DNA of 64,000 nucleotides from Pseudomonas canadensis (GTDB lineage: Bacteria; Pseudomonadota; Gammaproteobacteria; Pseudomonadales; Pseudomonadaceae): positions 1,011,138-1,075,137 of the forward strand of contig NZ_KI628539.1 of NCBI RefSeq assembly GCF_000503215.1, written 5' to 3'. How positions within the stretch are numbered: the first letter of the stretch is position 1; each line of letters starts with the position of its first letter. Below, piece by piece: positions 8,370 through 17,362 of this stretch. The position numbers and the translations under genes were made by a program. The notes beneath the pieces are model-generated. The model searched no databases and was not told the origin of the DNA. It saw only the letters and a program-made list of their open reading frames with translations.

Positions 8370-9701
8370 TTATTCGTTGTGCCCGCTGATGCGTTGGCCC
8401 CAGGCGATGGCCGTGGCGGTCAACTGTTGTTCATCCATGCGGGTCAATTGCCGGTCGTCGAGCAACTGCTTGCCGGCGACCCAAAGGTGTTTCACACAAT
8501 CGCGTCCGGTGGCATATATAAGCTGCGAGACCGGATCGTAGATCGGTTGTTGCGCCAGCCCCGACAGATCGAAGGCGACGATATCCGCCGCCTTGCCGAC
8601 CTCCAGCGAGCCGATCTCGCTTTCCAGGCCCATGGCCCGTGCACCGTTGAGGGTGGCCATGCGCAGGGCGCGATGGGCATCCAGCGCGGTGGCCGAACCG
8701 GCGACAGCCTTGGCCAGCATCGCTGCGGTGCGGGTTTCGCCCAGCAGATCGAGGTCATTGTTGCTGGCGGCGCCATCGGTGCCGATGGCCACGTTCACGC
8801 CAGCCTGCCACAGCCGCTCCACCGGGCAAAAGCCGCTGGCCAGTTTCAGGTTGGATTCCGGGCAGTGAATGATGCTGGTGTTGCTTTCTACCAGCAAAGC
8901 CAGATCATCCTCGCTGATTTGGGTCATATGAACGGCCTGGAAGCGCGGGCCCAAGAGCCCGAGGCGACCCAGGCGCGCTAATGGCCGTTCGCCAGTCTGC
9001 TCGACCGCTTGCTGTACTTCAAAGGCGGTTTCGTGAACATGCATGTGGATCGCGGCGTCCAGCTCTTCGGCGATCACGCGGATTTTCTCCAGGTTGTCAT
9101 CGCACACGGTGTAGGGCGCGTGGGGGCCGAAGGTAATCTTGATGCGCGGGTGGTGCTTAAGGTCGCCGAATAGCTCGACGCCCTGGCGAATCGCCTCGTC
9201 GGGCGTGCTGGCGCCGGGGATCGGAAAGTCTAGGATCGGGATCGCAATCTGCGCGCGCATGCCACTGTTGTGCACGCAGTCACTGGCGACCTTGGGGTAG
9301 AAATACATGTCGGAGAAGCAGGTGATGCCGCCCTTGAGCTGTTCGGCGATGGCAAGGTCGGTGCCGTCGCGTACGAAGGCTTCGTCGACCCACTTGGCCT
9401 CGGCGGGCCAGATATGTTTTTCCAGCCAGGTCATCAGCGGCAGGTCGTCGGCCAGGCCCCGGAACAGGCTCATTGCCGCGTGCCCGTGGGCGTTGATCAG
9501 GCCGGGGCTGAGCAGCATGCCGGGCAGTTCGCGCACTTCGTTGGCTGAAAGCTTCAGCGCTGCGGCCCGTGGGCCGATAAACGCAATGCGCCCGTCGCGG
9601 ATGCCCAGACCGTGCTCCTTGAGCACCACGCCAGCGGGTTCGACCGGTACCAGCCAGGTTGGCAGCAACAATAAGTCGAGCGGGGCGGCAGTGGCAGTCA
9701 T
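8370..9701 (-). CDS. mtaD: 5-methylthioadenosine/S-adenosylhomocysteine deaminase
   Basis: Amidohydrolase-superfamily protein of 443 residues (TrzA/AtzB-like group). Metal ligands are visible in NAHGHAAMSLFRG, in HMHVHETAFE, and in the aspartate of AIGTDGAASNNDLD. In Pseudomonas the orthologue (PA3170) deaminates 5'-methylthioadenosine to methylthioinosine, an alternative methionine-salvage entry. The divergent mtnA gene, also in methylthioadenosine salvage, fits this role. The gap to ubiG is 64 bases. Confidence 0.85.
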   Translation of the reverse strand: MTATAAPLDLLLLPTWLVPVEPAGVVLKEHGLGIRDGRIAFIGPRAAALKLSANEVRELPGMLLSPGLINAHGHAAMSLFRGLADDLPLMTWLEKHIWPAEAKWVDEAFVRDGTDLAIAEQLKGGITCFSDMYFYPKVASDCVHNSGMRAQIAIPILDFPIPGASTPDEAIRQGVELFGDLKHHPRIKITFGPHAPYTVCDDNLEKIRVIAEELDAAIHMHVHETAFEVQQAVEQTGERPLARLGRLGLLGPRFQAVHMTQISEDDLALLVESNTSIIHCPESNLKLASGFCPVERLWQAGVNVAIGTDGAASNNDLDLLGETRTAAMLAKAVAGSATALDAHRALRMATLNGARAMGLESEIGSLEVGKAADIVAFDLSGLAQQPIYDPVSQLIYATGRDCVKHLWVAGKQLLDDRQLTRMDEQQLTATAIAWGQRISGHNE

Positions 9702-9740
9702 CGCAGGCTTCTTCCCAGGCAGCTATAAAAGAAGGGCGAA

Positions 9741-9784
9741 GTATACCCGAGCGTCCTGGCTGGCGGATCGCTATAATCGGCGGC
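9741..9784. promoter_or_regulatory. Divergent promoter region of mtaD and mtnA
   Basis: The 108-base gap between the divergent starts holds a perfect TATAAT at 9772-9777 on the plus strand, 33 bases before the mtnA ATG. On the minus strand TATACT (9746-9741) points towards mtaD. Neither has a good -35 box at the usual distance. The placement is suitable for promoters, but this is motif reading only. Confidence 0.45.
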
Positions 9785-9809
9785 TTTGTTTATGAGTGCG
9801 GAGTAAGGG

Positions 9810-10886
9810 ATGCGCGATCGACTGTTGGCAGCCGAGAAAGTGAAGGCCATCGATTGGCGTGATGGCGCGCTGTACCTGCTCGATCAGCGTGCCTTGCCGT
9901 CCCGGGAAAGCTGGGTGGCCTGCGTGACGGTCGATGAAGTGGCGGCCGCCATTCGTTCGATGGTGGTGCGCGGTGCGCCGGCCATTGGCATCAGTGCCGC
10001 CTATGGCTTGGTGCTGGCCGCCCGTGAGCGCATCGCCGAGGGTGGTGACTGGCAGGCCGCATGGGAAGAAGACTATGCACTGCTGGCCGATACCCGACCC
10101 ACCGCGTCGAATCTGTTCTGGGCGTTGAAACGCATGCGCGACCGCCTGGACCGCGTCAAAAAACACGCCGATCCGCTGGCGGTGCTGGAGGCGGAAGCGA
10201 TTGCCATCCATGAAAGTGATCGCGAAGCCAACCTCACCATGGCGCAGTTGGGTGTCGAGCTGATCCGCAAGCACCAGGGCAATGCCCAGGCCATCCTCAC
10301 TCACGGCAACGCAGGCGCCCTGGCGACCGGCGGTGTCGGTACGGCGCTCGGGGTGATTCGTGCGGCCTATCTGGAAGGCATGGTCGAGCAGGTCTACGCC
10401 AATGAAACCCGGCCCTGGCTGCAAGGTTCGCGGCTGACCGCCTGGGAGCTGGCGGGCGAGGGCATCCCGGTGACGGTGAATGCCGACTCGGCCGGCGCGC
10501 ACATCCTCAAGACCAAAGGCGTGACCTGGGTGATCGTCGGCGCCGATTGCATTGCCGCCAATGGCGATGTGATCAGCAAGATCGGCACTTACCAGTTGGC
10601 CGTGTGTGCAATGCACCACGGCGTGCGCTTCATGGTGGTGGCGCCGAGTTCGACCTTGGACCTGATGATGGCCACTGGCGATGATGTCGCCCTGGAAGAG
10701 CGCGATACCGGCGAGTTGCTGGAAGTCGCCGGCCAGCGTTTCGCAGCCGATGTGAGCGCCTACAATCCGGTGTTTGACGTGACTCCGGCCGACCTGATCG
10801 ACGTGATCGTGACCGAAAAAGGCGTGGTCGAGCGGCCGGACACCGCCAAGCTGGCCAAGTTGATGTGCCGTAAGCGCCTGCATTAA
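9810..10886 (+). CDS. mtnA: Methylthioribose-1-phosphate isomerase
   Basis: This 358-residue protein has the eIF2B-related MtnA fold. The RGAPAIGISAAYG motif is at about residues 54-66, GNAGALAT near 165, and the catalytic aspartate is in VGADCIAANGDV. It isomerises methylthioribose-1-phosphate to methylthioribulose-1-phosphate in methionine salvage. One oddity: the family's catalytic cysteine normally stands in T-H-C-N-A-G, whereas here the codon gives Gly (THGNAG), and a Cys instead occupies the residue after GAD, where Arg is usual. The start has a GGAGTAAGGG ribosome site. It is divergent from mtaD. Confidence 0.9.
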   Translation: MRDRLLAAEKVKAIDWRDGALYLLDQRALPSRESWVACVTVDEVAAAIRSMVVRGAPAIGISAAYGLVLAARERIAEGGDWQAAWEEDYALLADTRPTASNLFWALKRMRDRLDRVKKHADPLAVLEAEAIAIHESDREANLTMAQLGVELIRKHQGNAQAILTHGNAGALATGGVGTALGVIRAAYLEGMVEQVYANETRPWLQGSRLTAWELAGEGIPVTVNADSAGAHILKTKGVTWVIVGADCIAANGDVISKIGTYQLAVCAMHHGVRFMVVAPSSTLDLMMATGDDVALEERDTGELLEVAGQRFAADVSAYNPVFDVTPADLIDVIVTEKGVVERPDTAKLAKLMCRKRLH

Positions 10887-11189
10887 GCCAATTTGCCCCT
10901 GAAAACGGGCATGGATCCAGCTCTGAGCCCCTCTCGTCGCCCTCAAGCCTGTCACCCGTCAACTTACTATGCTCCATGCGCATCAGGGGGATAGGTGCGT
11001 GGCGGCGATTGTGATAACATCCGGCGGTTTCCAGGGTTGCCCCGAGGGGTGGCCTATAACGTGCAGATCCGTGTCATAACTCGTTGATTTGTCGTAAGTC
11101 GTTGTCAGGCACTCTGCCGGCAGCGGCGAGCTTCGTTCGTCCCATATGGATGTGACGAGGTTTCACCCGAAAAAGGAATCAGGCTTCTC
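10887..11189 (+). promoter_or_regulatory. Long leader/spacer before gyrA
   Basis: About 300 bases have no convincing open frame. Near its start is a weak dyad (TGCCC..GGGCA, about 10893-10912) that could help end the mtnA transcript. TATAAC at about 11055-11060 and GATAACAT at about 11012-11019 are -10-like, but no matching -35 is seen. It presumably carries the gyrA promoter; the exact site cannot be assigned. Confidence 0.4.
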
Positions 11190-13844
11190 ATGGGCGAACT
11201 GGCCAAAGAAATCCTCCCGGTCAATATCGAAGACGAGCTGAAACAGTCCTACCTCGACTACGCGATGAGCGTAATTGTCGGTCGGGCACTGCCTGATGCG
11301 CGCGATGGCTTGAAGCCCGTGCACCGGCGTGTGCTGTTCGCGATGAGCGAGCTGGGTAACGACTGGAACAAGCCGTACAAGAAATCTGCCCGTGTTGTCG
11401 GTGACGTGATCGGTAAGTATCACCCCCACGGCGACACTGCGGTGTACGACACCATCGTTCGGATGGCCCAGCCGTTTTCCCTGCGCTACCTGCTGGTAGA
11501 CGGCCAGGGTAACTTCGGTTCGGTCGACGGCGACAACGCCGCGGCCATGCGATACACCGAAGTGCGCATGACCAAGCTGGCGCACGAGCTGCTGGCCGAC
11601 CTGCATAAAGAAACCGTGGACTGGGTGCCGAACTACGACGGCACCGAAATGATCCCGGCGGTCATGCCGACCAAGATCCCCAACCTGCTGGTCAACGGTT
11701 CCAGCGGTATCGCCGTGGGCATGGCGACCAATATCCCGCCGCACAACCTCGGTGAAGTCATCGACGGTTGCCTGGCGCTCATCGACAACCCCGAGCTGAC
11801 CGTCGACGAGCTGATGCAATACATCCCGGGCCCGGACTTCCCGACCGCTGCGATCATCAACGGTCGCGCCGGCATCATCGAAGCCTACCGCACCGGTCGT
11901 GGCCGCATTTACATGCGCGCCCGCTCGATAATCGAAGACATCGACAAGGTCGGTGGCCGTCAGCAGATCGTCATCACCGAACTCCCGTACCAGTTGAACA
12001 AAGCGCGTCTGATCGAAAAGATCGCTGAGCTGGTTAAAGAGAAGAAGCTCGAAGGCATTACCGAGCTGCGCGACGAGTCCGACAAAGACGGTATGCGCGT
12101 GGTGATCGAGCTGCGTCGTGGCGAAGTGCCTGAGGTGATCCTCAACAACCTCTACGCCCAGACCCAGTTGCAAAGCGTGTTTGGTATCAACGTGGTTGCG
12201 CTGATCGACGGCCGCCCGCGCATCCTGAACCTCAAGGATCTGCTGGAAGCCTTCGTCCGTCACCGCCGCGAAGTGGTCACCCGCCGTACCGTGTTCGAAC
12301 TGCGCAAGGCCCGCGAGCGTGGGCACATCCTGGAAGGTCAGGCTGTGGCGTTGTCGAATATCGACCCGGTTATCGCCTTGATCAAGGCTTCGCCAACCCC
12401 GTCGGAAGCCAAGGAAGCGCTGATCAGCACGCCTTGGGAATCCAGCGCCGTGGTGGCCATGGTTGAACGTGCCGGCGCCGATTCGTGCCGTCCAGAGACC
12501 CTGGACCCGCAATACGGTCTGCGCGAAGGCAAGTACTTCCTGTCGCCAGAGCAAGCCCAGGCCATCCTGGAGCTGCGCCTGCACCGCCTGACCGGCCTGG
12601 AGCACGAAAAGCTGCTGGCCGAGTACCAAGAGATTCTCAACCAGATCGGCGAGTTGATCCGCATCCTCAGCAGCGCCGTGCGCCTGATGGAAGTGATCCG
12701 CGAAGAACTGGAAGTGATCCGCGCCGAATACGGCGACGTGCGTCGCACCGAGATCCTTGATGCCCGCCTCGACCTGACCCTGGGTGACATGATCCCGGAA
12801 GAAGAGCGCGTGGTGACCATCTCCCACGGCGGTTATGCCAAGACCCAGCCATTGGCTGCGTACCAGGCCCAGCGCCGTGGCGGTAAAGGTAAATCGGCTA
12901 CCGGCGTGAAGGACGAGGACTACATCGCTCACCTGCTGGTCGCCAACAGCCACACCACGCTCCTGCTGTTCTCCAGCAAGGGCAAGGTGTACTGGCTGAA
13001 AACCTACGAGATCCCGGAAGCGTCCCGCGCTGCCCGTGGTCGTCCGCTGGTCAACCTGCTGCCGCTGGACAGTGATGAGTACATCACCACCATGCTGCCG
13101 GTCGAGGAATACACCGAAGGTCACTTCATCTTCATGGCTACCGCCAAAGGCACCGTGAAGAAGACCCCGCTGGAATCCTTCAGCCGTCAGCGCAGTGTGG
13201 GCCTGATCGCCCTGGAGCTGGACGAGGGTGACGTACTGATCTCCGCTGCCATCACTGATGGCGAGCGTGAAGTCATGCTGTTCTCCGACGGCGGCAAGGT
13301 CACGCGCTTCAAGGAATCCGACGTTCGCGCCATGGGCCGTACCGCTCGCGGTGTGCGCGGCATGCGCCTGCCGGAAGGGCAGAAGCTGATTTCGATGCTG
13401 ATCCCGGAAGAAGGCAGCCAGATCCTCACCGCTTCCGAGCGTGGTTATGGCAAGCGTACAGCCATCAGCGAGTTCCCGGAGTACAAGCGTGGCGGCCAGG
13501 GCGTGATCGCCATGGTCAGCAACGACCGCAATGGCCGTCTGGTCGGCGCGGTCCAGGTGCTCGACGGCGAGGAAATCATGCTGATTTCCGACCAGGGCAC
13601 CCTGGTACGTACCCGTGTGGCCGAAGTGTCGAGCCTGGGCCGTAACACCCAGGGCGTGACCCTGATCAAGCTGGCCAAGGACGAGAAACTGGTCGGCCTG
13701 GAGCGTGTCCAGGAGCCGTCGGAAGTCGAAGGCGAGGAGCTGGAAGGTGAGGAGTTTGACGGCGAGGTGATCGCAGCCGGCGATGACAACGTCGACGAGC
13801 CCACCCTCGATGCTGCCGCAGACGAAGAAGAACCGCAGGAATAA
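11190..13844 (+). CDS. gyrA: DNA gyrase subunit A
   Basis: Subunit of the type II topoisomerase that introduces negative supercoils; 884 residues. The active tyrosine is Y122 in AAAMRYTEVRM. The GyrA box QRRGGKG is at residues 561-567, followed by the beta-pinwheel C-terminal domain and an acidic tail ending DEEEPQE. The quinolone-resistance region carries Thr83 and Asp87 (HPHGDTAVYD), the residues normally found in susceptible Pseudomonas. It is followed by serC, after a terminator and a REP element. Confidence 0.98.
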   Translation: MGELAKEILPVNIEDELKQSYLDYAMSVIVGRALPDARDGLKPVHRRVLFAMSELGNDWNKPYKKSARVVGDVIGKYHPHGDTAVYDTIVRMAQPFSLRYLLVDGQGNFGSVDGDNAAAMRYTEVRMTKLAHELLADLHKETVDWVPNYDGTEMIPAVMPTKIPNLLVNGSSGIAVGMATNIPPHNLGEVIDGCLALIDNPELTVDELMQYIPGPDFPTAAIINGRAGIIEAYRTGRGRIYMRARSIIEDIDKVGGRQQIVITELPYQLNKARLIEKIAELVKEKKLEGITELRDESDKDGMRVVIELRRGEVPEVILNNLYAQTQLQSVFGINVVALIDGRPRILNLKDLLEAFVRHRREVVTRRTVFELRKARERGHILEGQAVALSNIDPVIALIKASPTPSEAKEALISTPWESSAVVAMVERAGADSCRPETLDPQYGLREGKYFLSPEQAQAILELRLHRLTGLEHEKLLAEYQEILNQIGELIRILSSAVRLMEVIREELEVIRAEYGDVRRTEILDARLDLTLGDMIPEEERVVTISHGGYAKTQPLAAYQAQRRGGKGKSATGVKDEDYIAHLLVANSHTTLLLFSSKGKVYWLKTYEIPEASRAARGRPLVNLLPLDSDEYITTMLPVEEYTEGHFIFMATAKGTVKKTPLESFSRQRSVGLIALELDEGDVLISAAITDGEREVMLFSDGGKVTRFKESDVRAMGRTARGVRGMRLPEGQKLISMLIPEEGSQILTASERGYGKRTAISEFPEYKRGGQGVIAMVSNDRNGRLVGAVQVLDGEEIMLISDQGTLVRTRVAEVSSLGRNTQGVTLIKLAKDEKLVGLERVQEPSEVEGEELEGEEFDGEVIAAGDDNVDEPTLDAAADEEEPQE

Positions 13845-13854
13845 GCGGACACAC

Positions 13855-13890
13855 AGGGGGCGGATGAAGATTCGCCCCCTTGTTGTTTGT
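13855..13890 (+). terminator. Rho-independent terminator after gyrA
   Basis: The stem GGGGGCG (13856-13862) pairs with CGCCCCC (13873-13879), with a 10-base loop. It is followed by TTGTTGTTTG, a T-rich tail. It lies 11 bases after the gyrA stop, so gyrA is probably transcribed apart from serC. Confidence 0.75.
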
Positions 13891-13903
13891 CCCCTTTGAA
13901 ACA

Positions 13904-13990
13904 TGTGGAAGCTGGCTTGCCTGCGATGGCATCACCACGGTATCACTGACGTACCGAGGCGCCTGTATCGCAGGCAAGCCAGCTCCCACA
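13904..13990. repeat. REP-type inverted repeat between gyrA and serC
   Basis: Arms at 13904-13926 (TGTGGAAGCTGGCTTGCCTG...) and 13967-13990 are near-perfect reverse complements with a 40-base centre. The GCTGGCTTGCCTGCGAT core is one of the common Pseudomonas REP variants and differs from the cores of the other repeats in this window. Confidence 0.8.
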
Positions 13991-14060
13991 ACGGTCCGCT
14001 CCGGAAACAGAGCGTTACCGAACATGATTGCAGCCCCACCAGATCAGAGTGAGATTGGAT

Positions 14061-15146
14061 GTGAGCAAGAGAGCCTATAACTTCTGTGCCGGTCCCGCGG
14101 CGCTTCCTGAAGCAGTCCTGCAGCGTGCGCAGGGTGAACTCCTCGACTGGCATGGAAAAGGCCTCTCCGTGATGGAAATGAGCCATCGCAGCGATGAGTT
14201 CGTGTCCATCGCCACCAAGGCCGAGCAGGATCTGCGCGACTTGCTGGACATCCCATCCAACTACAAAGTGCTGTTCCTGCAGGGCGGCGCCAGCCAGCAG
14301 TTCGCCCAGATCCCGCTGAACCTGCTGCCGGAAGACGGCACGGCTGACTATATCGACACGGGCATCTGGGGCCAGAAGGCCATTGAAGAGGCTTCCCGTT
14401 ACGGTCACGTGAACGTCGCGGGTACCGCCAAGCCTTACGACTACTTCGCCATTCCCGGTCAGAACGAGTGGAAGCTGTCGAAGGACGCTGCCTACGTTCA
14501 CTACGTTGCCAACGAAACCATCGGCGGCCTGGAGTTTGACTGGGTGCCGGAAGTGGGTGACGTGCCGCTGGTGTGCGACATGTCCTCGGACATCCTCTCG
14601 CGTCCTATCGATGTGTCCAAATACGGCATGATCTACGCCGGCGCGCAGAAGAACATCGGTCCGAGCGGCATCCTGGTCAACATCATCCGTGAAGATCTGC
14701 TCGGTCGCGCCCGTTCGCTGTGCCCGACCATGCTCAACTACAAGGTCGCGGCCGATAACGGCTCGATGTACAACACCCCGCCGGCGTTCGCCTGGTACCT
14801 GTCCGGCCTGGTCTTCGAGTGGCTGAAGGAGCAGGGCGGCGTCGCCGCCATGGGCAAGCTGAATGAAGAGAAGAAGCGCACCCTGTACGACTTCATCGAC
14901 GCCAGCGGCCTGTACAGCAACCCGATCAATCTGACGGACCGCTCGTGGATGAACGTGCCGTTCCGGCTGGCTGACGACCGTCTGGACAAGCCATTCCTGG
15001 CAGGTGCCGACGAGCGTGGGCTGCTGAACCTCAAGGGTCACCGTTCGGTCGGTGGCATGCGCGCGTCCATTTACAACGCCGTCGACATCCACGCGATCAA
15101 CGCGCTGGTTGCCTACATGGCGGAGTTCGAAAAGGAACACGGCTAA
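14061..15146 (+). CDS. serC: Phosphoserine aminotransferase
   Basis: PLP aminotransferase of serine and pyridoxine synthesis. The GTG at 14061 is chosen because it gives the expected N-terminus MSKRAYNFCAGPAALPE and 361 residues (E. coli SerC has 362); an in-frame ATG 33 bases upstream would add a non-conserved tail. The PLP lysine is in IYAGAQKNIGPSG, and the substrate-binding C-terminus has the HRSVGGMRASIYNA motif. Its TAA shares its last A with the ATG of pheA, so the two are coupled. Confidence 0.95.
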   Translation: MSKRAYNFCAGPAALPEAVLQRAQGELLDWHGKGLSVMEMSHRSDEFVSIATKAEQDLRDLLDIPSNYKVLFLQGGASQQFAQIPLNLLPEDGTADYIDTGIWGQKAIEEASRYGHVNVAGTAKPYDYFAIPGQNEWKLSKDAAYVHYVANETIGGLEFDWVPEVGDVPLVCDMSSDILSRPIDVSKYGMIYAGAQKNIGPSGILVNIIREDLLGRARSLCPTMLNYKVAADNGSMYNTPPAFAWYLSGLVFEWLKEQGGVAAMGKLNEEKKRTLYDFIDASGLYSNPINLTDRSWMNVPFRLADDRLDKPFLAGADERGLLNLKGHRSVGGMRASIYNAVDIHAINALVAYMAEFEKEHG

Positions 15147-16240
15147 TGTCTGAGCAAGAACTCAAGGCGCTGCGCGTACGCATTGACAGCCTGGACGAGA
15201 AAGTCCTGGAACTGATCAGCGAGCGCGCGCGGTGCGCCCAGGAAGTGGCACGGGTCAAGATGGCGTCCCTGGCTGAAGGCGAAGTGCCGGTGTTCTACCG
15301 TCCGGAGCGTGAAGCCCAGGTGCTCAAGCGTGTCATGGAGCGCAATAAAGGCCCGCTGGGCAACGAAGAGATGGCGCGGTTGTTCCGTGAAATCATGTCT
15401 TCGTGCCTGGCCCTGGAGCAGCCGCTGAAAGTGGCTTACCTCGGTCCTGAGGGTACTTTTACCCAAGCGGCGGCCATGAAGCACTTCGGCCACGCGGTGA
15501 TCAGCAAGCCAATGGCGGCGATCGACGAAGTGTTCCGTGAAGTGGCGGCCGGTGCGGTGAACTTTGGCGTGGTGCCGGTGGAAAACTCCACCGAAGGTGC
15601 GGTCAACCACACGCTGGACAGCTTCCTCGAACATGACATGGTGATCTGCGGCGAAGTCGAGCTGCGTATCCACCATCACCTGTTGGTGGGCGAGAACACC
15701 AAGACCGACAGCATCAGCCGTATCTACTCCCACGCCCAGTCCCTGGCCCAGTGCCGCAAGTGGCTGGACGCGCATTACCCGAATGTCGAGCGCGTAGCGG
15801 TCTCCAGCAATGCCGAGGCGGCCAAGCGGGTCAAGGGTGAGTGGAACTCGGCGGCCATCGCCGGTGATATGGCAGCGGGCCTGTATGGCCTGACGCGCCT
15901 GGCCGAGAAAATCGAGGATCGCCCGGACAACTCCACGCGTTTCCTGATGATCGGCAGCCAGGAAGTGCCGCCAACGGGCGACGACAAGACGTCCATCATC
16001 GTCTCCATGAGCAACAAGCCCGGCGCGCTGCATGAGCTGCTGGTGCCGTTCCACGACAACGGGATTGACCTGACGCGCATCGAGACTCGTCCTTCGCGCA
16101 GCGGTAAATGGACTTACGTGTTCTTTATCGACTTCATCGGCCACCACCGCGACCCGCTGGTCAAAGGTGTGCTGGAGAAAATCAGTCAGGAGGCCGTGGC
16201 ACTCAAAGTGCTGGGCTCTTACCCGAAAGCGGTTTTGTGA
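15146..16240 (+). CDS. pheA: Bifunctional chorismate mutase/prephenate dehydratase
   Basis: P-protein of 364 residues for phenylalanine synthesis. Residues 1-90 are an AroQ-type chorismate mutase helix bundle (RVRIDSLDEKVLELI). From about residue 95 comes the prephenate dehydratase domain starting VAYLGPEGTFTQAA, with the ENSTEGAV and DNSTRFLMIG motifs. The C-terminal ACT domain (NKPGALHELL and the ETRPSR segment) binds phenylalanine for feedback inhibition. It overlaps serC by one base and is followed by hisC after 9 bases. Confidence 0.96.
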   Translation: MSEQELKALRVRIDSLDEKVLELISERARCAQEVARVKMASLAEGEVPVFYRPEREAQVLKRVMERNKGPLGNEEMARLFREIMSSCLALEQPLKVAYLGPEGTFTQAAAMKHFGHAVISKPMAAIDEVFREVAAGAVNFGVVPVENSTEGAVNHTLDSFLEHDMVICGEVELRIHHHLLVGENTKTDSISRIYSHAQSLAQCRKWLDAHYPNVERVAVSSNAEAAKRVKGEWNSAAIAGDMAAGLYGLTRLAEKIEDRPDNSTRFLMIGSQEVPPTGDDKTSIIVSMSNKPGALHELLVPFHDNGIDLTRIETRPSRSGKWTYVFFIDFIGHHRDPLVKGVLEKISQEAVALKVLGSYPKAVL

Positions 16241-16249
16241 GGCTTTAAC

Positions 16250-17362
16250 ATGAGTGGCAACTTCCTCGCCCTGGCTCAGCCGGGCGTGCAACAACTGTCG
16301 CCTTACGTTCCGGGCAAGCCTGTGGACGAGTTGGCGCGTGAGTTGAACCTGGATCCGGCGAACATCGTCAAGCTGGCCAGCAACGAAAACCCGCTGGGTC
16401 CGAGCCCTAAAGTGTTGGCGGCGATTCGTGAAGAGCTGGCTGAGCTGACCCGCTACCCCGATGGCAACGGTTTTGCCCTCAAGTCGCTGTTGGCGCAAAA
16501 GTGCCGGGTCGAGTTGAACCAGGTCACCTTGGGCAATGGCTCCAACGACATTCTTGAGCTGGTGGGTCGTGCGTACCTGGCCCCAGGCTTGAATGCGGTG
16601 TTCAGCGAGCACGCGTTTGCGGTCTATCCGATCGTGACCCAGGCGGTCGGTGCTGATGCGCGCGTTGTTCCTGCGAAGGATTGGGGTCACGACCTGCCAG
16701 CGATGCTGGCGGCGATCGACGCCCAGACCCGCGTGGTGTTTATCGCCAATCCGAACAACCCGACCGGCACCTGGTTCGACGCGCAAGCGCTGAATGACTT
16801 CCTGCAAGACGTGCCGGAACACGTGCTGGTTGTGCTGGACGAGGCCTACATCGAATACGCCGAAGGCAGTGATTTGCCGAACGGCCTGGATTACCTGGCG
16901 GCGTACCCGAACCTGCTGGTCTCGCGTACGTTCTCCAAGGCGTATGGCCTGGCGTCGCTGCGGGTCGGCTATGGCCTGTCCACCGCTGTAGTTGCCGATG
17001 TGCTGAACCGTGTGCGCCAGCCGTTCAACGTCAACAGCCTCGCCCTGGCGGCGGCCTGTGCGGCGGTGAAGGATGCCGAGTACCTGGAAGAAGGTCGTCG
17101 CATCAACGAAAGCGGCATGTTGCAACTGCAGGAAGGCTTCCGTGAGTTGGGCCTGGGTTGGATTCCGTCCAAGGGCAACTTCATTTGTGTCGACCTCGGC
17201 CAAGTAGCTGCGCCGGTGTTCCAGGGCCTGTTGCGCGAAGGCGTGATCGTGCGTCCGACCGCCAACTACGGCATGCCGAACCACCTGCGCATCACCATCG
17301 GCCTGCCGGCAGAAAACGCCCGCTTCCTGGAGGCGCTGGCCAAGGTTCTGGCCCGTGGTTGA
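16250..17362 (+). CDS. hisC: Histidinol-phosphate aminotransferase (aromatic-cluster copy)
   Basis: Class I/II PLP aminotransferase of 370 residues. The PLP lysine is K230 in RTFSKAYGLASLR. NPNNPTG and VLDEAYIEYA are the usual aspartate and tyrosine cofactor contacts. In Pseudomonas this copy sits between pheA and the tyrA/aroA fusion (HisC2 type). Besides histidinol phosphate it may act on aromatic keto acids, which is an inference from position. The last 8 bases overlap the next gene. Confidence 0.92.
   Translation: MSGNFLALAQPGVQQLSPYVPGKPVDELARELNLDPANIVKLASNENPLGPSPKVLAAIREELAELTRYPDGNGFALKSLLAQKCRVELNQVTLGNGSNDILELVGRAYLAPGLNAVFSEHAFAVYPIVTQAVGADARVVPAKDWGHDLPAMLAAIDAQTRVVFIANPNNPTGTWFDAQALNDFLQDVPEHVLVVLDEAYIEYAEGSDLPNGLDYLAAYPNLLVSRTFSKAYGLASLRVGYGLSTAVVADVLNRVRQPFNVNSLALAAACAAVKDAEYLEEGRRINESGMLQLQEGFRELGLGWIPSKGNFICVDLGQVAAPVFQGLLREGVIVRPTANYGMPNHLRITIGLPAENARFLEALAKVLARG

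Noticed and set aside
11163..13904. A 913-codon open frame on the minus strand across gyrA
   Set aside because: It mirrors gyrA codon by codon, has the His/Gln/Val-rich composition of an antisense frame in high-GC DNA, no ribosome site and no known motif.
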